From Aquisalimonas sp. (GTDB lineage: Bacteria; Pseudomonadota; Gammaproteobacteria; Nitrococcales; Aquisalimonadaceae), in the NCBI GenBank assembly GCA_007127625.1, contig SKYZ01000447.1:1-7465 (forward strand): a DNA stretch of 7,465 bases, written 5' to 3'. Shown one piece after another: positions 1-4,986 of this stretch. Each line of letters begins with the position of its first letter. Positions within the stretch are counted from its first letter, which is position 1. Under the pieces are notes generated by a model. It saw only the letters and a program-made list of their open reading frames with translations. It was not told the origin of the DNA and did no database searches. A program made the position numbers and the translations under genes.

Positions 1-2018
1 AGCTGATCATAGGTGGAGCCGCCGATGACGAACTGCACCGGCTGCTGGAAACTGCTCTGCCCAAGCCCCGGCGGGTTCACGGCGAAGGCGCGGATGCCGG
101 GGATCTCGTCGAGCTGTGGCCGGATTTCCTCGGCGATCTCCTGCTGCGAGCGCTCCCGCTCGTCCCAGGGGGTCAGGCCGAGGATGGTGAAGGCGCTGTC
201 CACCCGACCGCGGAAGCCGACAATGGAGAACACGCGCCACGCCTCACCCTGCTCAACGTACTGCTCAAGCATGTTCTCGATGCGCCGCACCTGCTCGTCG
301 GTGTAGCCGGAGGTGGAGCCCTGCGGGGCGCTCCCGGGGATGATGATGACGCTGCGATCCTCGGTGGGGGTGAGCTCCTGGGGCAGCACCTGGAAGAGCT
401 GGAACGCCATCAGCGCCACCGCCGCACACACGGCCAGCACCACCATCGGCAGGGCCAGCGCGCGCTTGAGCACGGCCTGGTACCCATTCGTCAGCGCAGT
501 AAAGAATCGCTCGGTTGCCCGGTGCAAACGGCCTTCGCCGGTGGGCGGTCGCAGCCACTTGGAACACAGCACGGGGGCCAGGGTCAGGGCCACGATGCTG
601 GAGAAGGCCACCGCCGCCGCCAGCACCAGACCGAACTCGGTGAACAGCCGGCCGACATTGCCTTCCATGAAGGCGATGGGCACGAACACGGCGATCAGCG
701 TCAGCGTGGTGGCGACAATGGCGAAGCCCACCTGGCGCGCCCCGCGGTAGGCGGCCAGCAACGGGGGTTCGCCGTCGTCGATGCGTCGCTGGACGTTCTC
801 CAGCATGACGATGGCGTCGTCCACCACCAGACCGATGGCCAGGATCAGCGCCAGCAGCGTGAGCACGTTCACGGAGAACCCCAGCGGGGCCATCACCGAG
901 AAGGCGCCGATCACCGCCACGGGGATGGTCACCGCCGGGATGAAGGTGGCGCGGAAGGAACGCAGGAACACGAAGATCACCAGCACCACCAGGGACACGG
1001 CGATGCTCAGGGTGATCAGCACCTCGCGGATGGACTCGCGGATGAACACCGACTCGTCGTAGCTGACCTGGATATCCACGCCCTCTGGCAGCGAGCCGCG
1101 GATCTGCTCCAGTTCCTCCTGCACGGCGTCGGAGACAGTGATCACGTTGGCCTGGGACTGGCGAATGATGCCCAGCCCCACCGCCGGCACGCGGTTGTTG
1201 CGCAACACGGCGCGATCGTCCTCCACGCCGCGTTCCACCCGCGCCACCTCGCCGAGCCGGATGGGCACGTCACCCTGGTAGCGCAGCACCAGGCGCTCGA
1301 ACTCGCCGGGCTCGCTCAGGCGGGTGTCGGTACGCACGGTGAGGTCCCGCATCAGGGACTCGACGCGGCCGGCGGGCAACTCCACGTTGTTCCGCCGGAG
1401 GGCCGTCTCCACCTCGTCCACGGTGACGTTGCGCGCGGCCATGGCTTCGCGGTCCAGCCACACGCGCATGGCGTAGCGGCGCTGGCCGCCGATGCGTATG
1501 TCCGCCACGCCTTCCAGCACCGACAGCCGTTCCTCCACCTGGCGTTCGATGAGGTCGCTCATCTCCGCCGGGTCCAGGCGGTCGGAGGTCATGGCCAGCC
1601 ACATCATGGGCCGAGCGTCGGCCTCGGTCTTGGTGACCACCGGTGCCTCGGCGTCGTCGGGCAGGTTGTCGGCGATGCGGGCGATGGCGTCGCGGACGTC
1701 ATTGGCGGCGTTGTCGATATCGCGGCTGAGCTGGAACTCGATGGTGGTCTCGCCGCGACCGTCCCGGCTCTCGGAGTTCATGGAGCGGATGCCGTCGACG
1801 CGACTGATGGCACCCTCGATGCGCTCGGTGATCTCGGTGTCGATCACCTGGGGCGCGGCGCCCACGTATTCGGTGGTCACGGAGATGATGGGCGGATCGA
1901 TGTTGGGGTACTCGCGCACCGGCAACTGCGTCAGCGAGGCGATGCCCAGCACGACAATCAGCAGGCTGATCACCGTGGCCAGCACCGGCCGCCGTACGGA
2001 AATGTCCGAAATGATCAT
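1..2018 (-). CDS. RND multidrug efflux permease (HAE1/AcrB-like), C-terminal part beyond window
   Basis: This is the inner-membrane, proton-driven pump subunit of a tripartite efflux system, taking up drugs or other amphiphiles and passing them to an outer-membrane channel. About 672 of the usual ~1030 residues are visible; the C-terminal third lies beyond the left edge. Visible in order: TM1 (about 12-29) after the typical start MIISDISVRRPVLATV, the first porter region, TM2-TM6 (about 333-485), TM7 (about 515-535) and the start of the second periplasmic half. TM4 carries the adjacent aspartates D400 and D401 (GLVVDDAIVMLENV), matching the proton-relay pair D407/D408 of AcrB. The partner lysine in TM10 is out of view. 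The ATG is preceded by GGAGGA with 6 bases of spacing, and the adaptor gene ends 24 bases upstream, so the two form an operon. The substrate cannot be read from the sequence. The family is certain; no specific pump name is justified. Confidence 0.97.
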   Translation of the reverse strand, partial: MIISDISVRRPVLATVISLLIVVLGIASLTQLPVREYPNIDPPIISVTTEYVGAAPQVIDTEITERIEGAISRVDGIRSMNSESRDGRGETTIEFQLSRDIDNAANDVRDAIARIADNLPDDAEAPVVTKTEADARPMMWLAMTSDRLDPAEMSDLIERQVEERLSVLEGVADIRIGGQRRYAMRVWLDREAMAARNVTVDEVETALRRNNVELPAGRVESLMRDLTVRTDTRLSEPGEFERLVLRYQGDVPIRLGEVARVERGVEDDRAVLRNNRVPAVGLGIIRQSQANVITVSDAVQEELEQIRGSLPEGVDIQVSYDESVFIRESIREVLITLSIAVSLVVLVIFVFLRSFRATFIPAVTIPVAVIGAFSVMAPLGFSVNVLTLLALILAIGLVVDDAIVMLENVQRRIDDGEPPLLAAYRGARQVGFAIVATTLTLIAVFVPIAFMEGNVGRLFTEFGLVLAAAVAFSSIVALTLAPVLCSKWLRPPTGEGRLHRATERFFTALTNGYQAVLKRALALPMVVLAVCAAVALMAFQLFQVLPQELTPTEDRSVIIIPGSAPQGSTSGYTDEQVRRIENMLEQYVEQGEAWRVFSIVGFRGRVDSAFTILGLTPWDERERSQQEIAEEIRPQLDEIPGIRAFAVNPPGLGQSSFQQPVQFVIGGSTYDQ

Positions 2019-2030
2019 CGCGGGTCCTCC
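2019..2030 (-). promoter_or_regulatory. Ribosome binding site of the RND permease
   Basis: On the minus strand GGAGGA is followed by CCCGCG and then ATG, a near-ideal Shine-Dalgarno with 6-base spacing. It fixes the permease start in the 24-base gap after the adaptor's TAA stop. Confidence 0.8.
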
Positions 2031-2042
2031 GGGCCGGCAGGA

Positions 2043-3152
2043 TTACCGGGCTGCGAGATCGCCATCGGCGTCCTCCTCCAGCTCCCGGACCTCACGACCG
2101 TCGCGCACGCGCTGAAGGCCGCGCACCACGACCCGGGCACCGTCCTCGACATCGCCGAGAATCTCCACGCGGCCGTCAATGCGCCGACCGGTGGACACCT
2201 CCAGCCGGCGCGCGGCACCGTCCTCGATCAAGAACACGAAGCTGCCGCGCCCTTCCTGCAACAACGCCTCCTCGGGGACCATCACCGCTTCGCGCTCCGC
2301 AAGGACCAGGCGTGCGGTGAGAAACATACCGGCGCGCAGGCGGCGCTCCTCATTGTCGAACTCGGCCTGGACGCGGACGGTGCGGGTAATCGGGTCAACC
2401 CGGGAACCGGTGCGGGTGACCGTGCCCTCGAACACGTGATCACCGAAACCGAGGCTGCGCGCCTCCACGGTGAGGCCGGGGACCAGGCCGCCCAGGAAAC
2501 GCTCGGGGACGGCGAAATCCAGCCGCACCACGGACAGGTCATCCAGAGTGGTCAGCTCGGTTCCCGGCTCGACATAGGCACCGGGGCTGACTTCGCGCAA
2601 TCCCACGACGCCGTCGAACGGCGCGCGGATGGTGCGGTCCCGAAGCCGGCTCTCGGCAATTTCCACCCGGGCCTCCGCCACTTCCAGGGCAGCGCGGCGC
2701 TCGTCCACCTCGGACTCGGGCACGTCGCGGTTCTCGAACAGCGCCGCCGCACGGCGATACTTGGTACGGGCGTCGTCCCGCTGGGCGATGGCCTCGCGCA
2801 GGTCGGCGCGTTCCCGCACCTGATCCAGGATGAACAAGGGTTCACCCTCTTCCACCTGCTCGCCCTCGCGCACCGGAGCTTCGACGATGCGGCCGGCGAC
2901 CTCGGTGACGATCTCCACCGACTCCCGCGCCAGCAGGGTGCCCACGGCCTGAACCACGTCCTGCACGGCGTGACGTTCAGCACGGGCCACCTGCACCGGT
3001 GTCCCCCCGCGATCGGCACCCCCGGGACCGCCGGCACCCTGGCCGCCGGATTCCTCCTCCTGCTGCTGGAGCCAGATCCAGCCCACCGCGGCGAGCCCGG
3101 CGATCACGGCGACAAACAATAGCTGGACAAGCCAGCGCAACGGGGTCTGCAA
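2043..3152 (-). CDS. RND efflux periplasmic adaptor (membrane fusion protein, HlyD/AcrA-like)
   Basis: This adaptor bridges the RND permease to an outer-membrane channel. The 369 residues show an N-terminal membrane anchor (about 8-28), with no lipobox cysteine, so it is anchored by a helix and not by lipid. A Gly-rich linker (35-50) follows, then the first lipoyl half (about 80-110), a short charged helical hairpin (about 112-170), the second lipoyl half (RTIRAPFDGVVGLREVSPGA, 173-192), the beta-barrel (about 205-285, with the family signature TRTVRVQAEF at 257-266) and the membrane-proximal domain (about 288-355). The tail is acidic. The start is a TTG: an in-frame TAA lies three codons upstream, and GGGAG sits 9 bases before the TTG. 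The next in-frame candidate is a GTG at codon 16, which would cut the anchor helix. First gene of the operon with the permease. Confidence 0.95.
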   Translation of the reverse strand: MQTPLRWLVQLLFVAVIAGLAAVGWIWLQQQEEESGGQGAGGPGGADRGGTPVQVARAERHAVQDVVQAVGTLLARESVEIVTEVAGRIVEAPVREGEQVEEGEPLFILDQVRERADLREAIAQRDDARTKYRRAAALFENRDVPESEVDERRAALEVAEARVEIAESRLRDRTIRAPFDGVVGLREVSPGAYVEPGTELTTLDDLSVVRLDFAVPERFLGGLVPGLTVEARSLGFGDHVFEGTVTRTGSRVDPITRTVRVQAEFDNEERRLRAGMFLTARLVLAEREAVMVPEEALLQEGRGSFVFLIEDGAARRLEVSTGRRIDGRVEILGDVEDGARVVVRGLQRVRDGREVRELEEDADGDLAAR

Positions 3153-3386
3153 CGTTGATTACTCCCGATTCGGAACGGCAGGTGCCGACTTGATTCAGCC
3201 CCCGGGACGGCACTGCAGCGATGCGCCCGCGGAGTCAAGGAATGGTTCAGTGTCTCCTTGAGACCGCGAAGCGCCGGATTCGTTTTGCTATCCTGTTATG
3301 CGGAACCTACAAGGAATACAGAACTCAGTCACCTTGCGGGGCATCAAAACCCGAACTGTACCCGGCAACCGAGACGACACGACATC
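3153..3386. other. Divergent intergenic region between the efflux operon and the DsrE-like gene
   Basis: These 234 bases must hold both divergent promoters. The clearest structure is an inverted repeat, TCAAGGA (3235-3241) and TCCTTGA (3255-3261), with arm centres 20 bases apart; CAAGGAAT recurs as a direct repeat at 3310-3317. For the minus strand, TTGACT (complement of 3233-3238) is a good -35 hexamer, but no good -10 follows at normal spacing. For the plus strand, TTGCTA (3285-3290) and TACAAG (3308-3313), 17 bases apart, form a weak match. No convincing small gene is seen here. Confidence 0.5.
3235..3261. promoter_or_regulatory. Candidate operator dyad
   Basis: A perfect 7-bp inverted repeat (TCAAGGA / TCCTTGA) with a 13-base gap lies between divergent genes. 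The left arm overlaps the possible minus-strand -35 box of the efflux operon. The 20-base arm spacing (about two helical turns) fits a dimeric repressor or activator site, but no regulator gene adjoins it, and a 7-bp match can arise by chance. Confidence 0.3.
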
Positions 3387-3839
3387 ATGCAAATGACGCG
3401 AAACATTATTGCCACCGCGCTCCTCGGCCTTGCGCTGGCCATGCTGCCCATGCAGGCCCCGGCGGACGATGACCCCCGGGACGTGCTGATGCTGGTCAAC
3501 ACCGAGGAAGACCAGGTGCAGGGTCTGGCCATGACCACCGCCTCGGAACTGGCGCAGCGCGACCACTCCGTGCATATCATCCTCTGCGGCGAGGCCGCCG
3601 AGCTGGGCCTGGAAGAGTATATCCCGCAGACGCTGGCTCCGCGCGATGTCTCCTCCAAGGAACTCATGCAGGAAGCCATGAGCTTCGGTGCCACGGTGGA
3701 AGTCTGCCACCTGTTCCTGCCGAACAGCGGCTACCGCCAGTACGAGGAAGAGGACCTCCTCGACGAGGTCACCGTCAACAATCCCGAGGACAAGGCGGAG
3801 ATGATCTCCCGGGACGATCTGCGCGTTCTGAGCTACTGA
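3387..3839 (+). CDS. Secreted DsrE/DsrF-like family protein
   Basis: The product is 150 residues. An N-terminal signal peptide (MTRNIIATALLGLALAM core) ends near A24-P25-A26, an AXA-type cleavage site, so the protein is predicted to be periplasmic. The rest reads as a DsrE-like fold: a first beta strand DVLMLVNT (32-39), the motif VHIILCGEAAEL (62-73) with Cys67, a VSSKELMQEAM helix (88-98), and VEVCHLFLPNSGY (104-116) with Cys107. A conserved-looking tail ends in RVLSY. DsrE-family proteins take part in sulfur relay, or form small trimeric or hexameric proteins of unknown role; exported members are mostly uncharacterised. The ATG at 3387 is chosen because the signal peptide begins there. The frame is open back to a TTG at 3258, but that would put 43 unlikely residues before the signal. 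The Shine-Dalgarno is weak, and the ATG at 3393 is an alternative. Confidence 0.85.
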   Translation: MQMTRNIIATALLGLALAMLPMQAPADDDPRDVLMLVNTEEDQVQGLAMTTASELAQRDHSVHIILCGEAAELGLEEYIPQTLAPRDVSSKELMQEAMSFGATVEVCHLFLPNSGYRQYEEEDLLDEVTVNNPEDKAEMISRDDLRVLSY

Positions 3840-3849
3840 GCTACTGAGC
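3829..3849 (+). repeat. 8-bp tandem duplication spanning a stop codon
   Basis: TGAGCTAC occurs twice in tandem (3829-3836, 3837-3844) followed by a partial third TGAGC. The TGA that begins the second unit is the stop codon of the DsrE-like gene. It looks like a small slippage duplication with no effect on the protein. Confidence 0.6.
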
Positions 3850-3856
3850 GCAGTAT

Positions 3857-3886
3857 GCCTGATGCCCGGGATGCCGGGCATCAGGC
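3857..3886. terminator. Bidirectional hairpin between convergent genes
   Basis: A perfect 13-bp stem (GCCTGATGCCCGG / CCGGGCATCAGGC) closes a GATG loop. It lies 17 bases after the DsrE-like stop and its right arm contains the stop codon and last codon of the convergent TerB gene. Neither side has a U-tract, so it is a GC-rich bidirectional stop or mRNA-end stabiliser and not a textbook intrinsic terminator. Confidence 0.65.
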
Positions 3887-4357
3887 GATCTCGATGCCCT
3901 CGGCACGCAGGCCCCGAATCTTCGCGCGAATGTATTCCCGGTGCGGCACGTAGAGCAGATCGGCGATCTTGCGCACCAGCGCCTCCTGGTGCTTGTCCAC
4001 GCGACCGTTGGCCGCAGCTACCCGCCACATGAGCTCGACGATCCGCGCCTTGCGCTCCGGCTCGAAGTGTTCGTGGATCAGCGACGTGAATTCGTAGTAG
4101 GAGACGGACTTCTCCACCTCCTCCCGGGCCAGTTGAAGCAATTCTTCGGTCTCCTCCTCCGGCAGGGCGAACTTACGCCGCACGGCTTCTTCCACCGCCG
4201 CCGCTTCATCCGGATGGTCCTGACGCTCCACGCGGGTGACCTCGATCAGCAGCGCCGCCGTTGCCAGCTGCAGACGGTGCTCGTCATCGTCACCACCGTT
4301 GGGCTCATCCGGTTGCGCCAGATGCTCGGAGAAAAAACCGCGAATCGCATCAAGCAT
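3881..4357 (-). CDS. TerB-family protein (tellurite-resistance TerB-like, COG4103 type)
   Basis: The product is 158 residues, all helical and cytoplasmic, with no signal or membrane segment. It matches the TerB-like fold: MLDAIRGFFSEHL at the N-terminus, then helices through LATAALLIEVTRV (31-43), a central stretch SYYEFTSLIHEHFEPERKARIVELMWRVAAANGRVD (86-121), and EALVRKIADLLYVPHREYIRAK (125-146), typical of the stand-alone gammaproteobacterial members. TerB proteins bind metal through acidic loops; here the usual ADG-x-[LV]-D-x-x-E reads ANGRVDKHQ, so two acidic positions are replaced (N117, Q124). The biochemical role of stand-alone members is unknown, and involvement in tellurite resistance should not be assumed. 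The ATG at 4357 follows AAGGAGG at 10 bases. A GTG two codons earlier, at 4 bases, is possible. The frame is open further upstream to 4459, but those residues are unlike the family. Confidence 0.85.
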   Translation of the reverse strand: MLDAIRGFFSEHLAQPDEPNGGDDDEHRLQLATAALLIEVTRVERQDHPDEAAAVEEAVRRKFALPEEETEELLQLAREEVEKSVSYYEFTSLIHEHFEPERKARIVELMWRVAAANGRVDKHQEALVRKIADLLYVPHREYIRAKIRGLRAEGIEIA

Positions 4358-4408
4358 GGGCACCACGCCTCCTTCATTGCCGCAAGCAGCCGCTCTGTCT
4401 TGCGCACA

Positions 4409-4446
4409 CACATGCCAGACAGGCACATGTGCCATGTTGACACATG
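4409..4446. promoter_or_regulatory. Cluster of CACATG palindromes, candidate activator or repressor site
   Basis: CACATG occurs at 4409-4414, 4424-4429 and 4441-4446. The middle copy is the core of a perfect 12-bp palindrome, GGCACATGTGCC (4422-4433). Directly next to it lies an inverted repeat CATGT-TGAC-ACATG (4433-4446). It sits 52-89 bases upstream of the TerB start and about 75-110 bases upstream of the sigma-54-like element of the lipoprotein gene, where enhancer-binding proteins commonly bind. The function is inferred from position and symmetry only. Confidence 0.35.
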
Positions 4447-4518
4447 ATCCGGCACACAATCACAGGATCTCTGGTCGTCACACCCCTCGCAACACCGCAT
4501 TCCTGTGACATCCTGCAA

Positions 4519-4535
4519 CTGGCACAGTTCCTGCT
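4519..4535 (+). promoter_or_regulatory. Possible sigma-54 (-24/-12) promoter
   Basis: CTGGCACAGTTCCTGCT keeps the GG at -24 and the GC at -12 with the exact spacing of the consensus YTGGCACG-N4-TTGCW. It differs from consensus at two positions: A for G after TGGCAC, and C for the first T of TTGC. Transcription would begin near 4546, giving a 5' leader of about 44 bases before the lipoprotein ATG. Such matches also occur by chance in GC-rich DNA. Confidence 0.4.
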
Positions 4536-4575
4536 GAGACCTCCACTGACGGGCGCTAGCCCACCGTTTCATTAC

Positions 4576-4589
4576 TAAAGGAGGTCACC
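4576..4589 (+). promoter_or_regulatory. Strong ribosome binding site of the acidic lipoprotein gene
   Basis: TAAAGGAGGT is almost fully complementary to the 16S rRNA tail, with 5 bases between GGAGG and the ATG. It is the best Shine-Dalgarno in the window. It supports the reality and the start of a very short gene, and suggests high translation. Confidence 0.8.
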
Positions 4590-4742
4590 ATGAAGCGCTT
4601 GACAATGCTGCTGGCTATTCTGCTCACCGCCGGGATGCTCACCCTGGCTGCCTGTGAACCCGTCGACGAGGACGAGTTCGAGCAGATGGAAGACGACATG
4701 GAACAGCAGGATGACTTCGGCGGGGACGACGACGACTGGTAA
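4590..4742 (+). CDS. Tiny, highly acidic lipoprotein
   Basis: This 50-residue protein has a lipoprotein signal: MKRLTM, a hydrophobic core LLAILLTAGMLT and the lipobox L19-A20-A21-C22. Cleavage before C22 leaves a 29-residue lipidated peptide. Of these residues 16 are Asp or Glu and none is Lys or Arg; the C-terminus is GGDDDDW. The +2 residue is Glu and not Asp, which is compatible with Lol transport to the outer membrane. I do not recognise a family. Reality is supported by the strong Shine-Dalgarno, the clean lipobox and a hairpin 10 bases after the stop. It is probably transcribed alone. Acidic mature parts of small lipoproteins may bind cations or basic partners; here that is only a guess. 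A role as acceptor for the neighbouring ligase system is raised in the findings as speculation. Confidence 0.85.
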   Translation: MKRLTMLLAILLTAGMLTLAACEPVDEDEFEQMEDDMEQQDDFGGDDDDW

Positions 4743-4752
4743 GTTCCCGCGT

Positions 4753-4779
4753 CAGGGCCCGGGGCACCCCCGGGCCCTG
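4753..4779 (+). terminator. GC-rich terminator-like hairpin after the lipoprotein gene
   Basis: A perfect 12-bp stem (CAGGGCCCGGGG / CCCCGGGCCCTG) closes a CAC loop, starting 10 bases after the lipoprotein stop. No U-tract follows. A second small hairpin, GTCGC (4802-4806) with GCGAC (4813-4817) followed by GTTTTG, comes 22 bases later. Together they probably separate the lipoprotein transcript from the transglutaminase operon. Confidence 0.6.
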
Positions 4780-4820
4780 GTCCTCAGGTACCCTCCCACC
4801 TGTCGCACTCTGGCGACGTT

Positions 4821-4849
4821 TTGACCTGTCGGTCAGTGACGAAGACAAT
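4821..4849 (+). promoter_or_regulatory. Sigma-70-like promoter of the transglutaminase/ATP-grasp operon with overlapping dyads
   Basis: TTGACC (4821-4826) and GACAAT (4844-4849) are separated by 17 bases, matching the -35 at 5 of 6 and the -10 at 4 of 6 positions. The start would be near 4856, leaving a leader of about 127 bases. The -35 box lies in TGACC-TGTC-GGTCA (4822-4835) and the -10 box in CGAAGA-CAA-TCTTCG (4840-4854); both inverted repeats are perfect and could be regulator sites. Confidence 0.45.
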
Positions 4850-4965
4850 CTTCGAATCTGCGTGACTCGACCACCGGTCCGGGTCGTCTCCTATCCTGTT
4901 CCTGATGCATGCACCGGGCGCCCCGTAGACACAAGGACCGCGAGGCCCGCCGCCCTCCCGCACGT

Positions 4966-4986
4966 ATGATGGGACGTAGACTTTGA
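4966..4986 (+). other. Six-codon minimal ORF overlapping the TTG start
   Basis: ATGATG begins a short frame (MMGRRL) whose TGA overlaps the TTG start of the transglutaminase gene in the arrangement TTGA. Because the TTG has no good Shine-Dalgarno of its own, terminating ribosomes could reinitiate there. The mini-ORF also lacks a clear Shine-Dalgarno, so it may be coincidental. Confidence 0.2.

Larger units (their letters stand above)
4358..4589. other. Divergent intergenic region, TerB-like gene / acidic lipoprotein gene
   Basis: These 232 bases hold the TerB Shine-Dalgarno, a cluster of CACATG palindromes (4409-4446), a sigma-54-like -24/-12 element (4519-4535) and a near-perfect Shine-Dalgarno for the lipoprotein gene. 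No sigma-70 promoter facing the TerB gene stands out. No additional small gene is supported. Confidence 0.5.

Noticed and set aside
522..3122. An 866-codon open frame on the plus strand
   Set aside because: It is antisense to the efflux adaptor and permease, both with clear domains. Its His/Gly/Gln/Asp-rich, low-complexity product is typical of antisense frames in GC-rich DNA.
3258..3386. Longer N-terminus for the DsrE-like protein from a TTG
   Set aside because: It would place 43 residues before a clean signal peptide, and the stretch lies in the promoter spacer.
3881..4357. Tellurite-resistance operon
   Set aside because: Only a stand-alone TerB-like gene is present; no terZ, terC, terD or terE-like neighbour is seen, so a resistance role is not supported.
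4358..4459. Longer N-terminus for the TerB-family protein
   Set aside because: The extra 34 residues are Cys-rich and unlike the family, overlap the palindrome cluster, and have no better ribosome binding site than the ATG at 4357.
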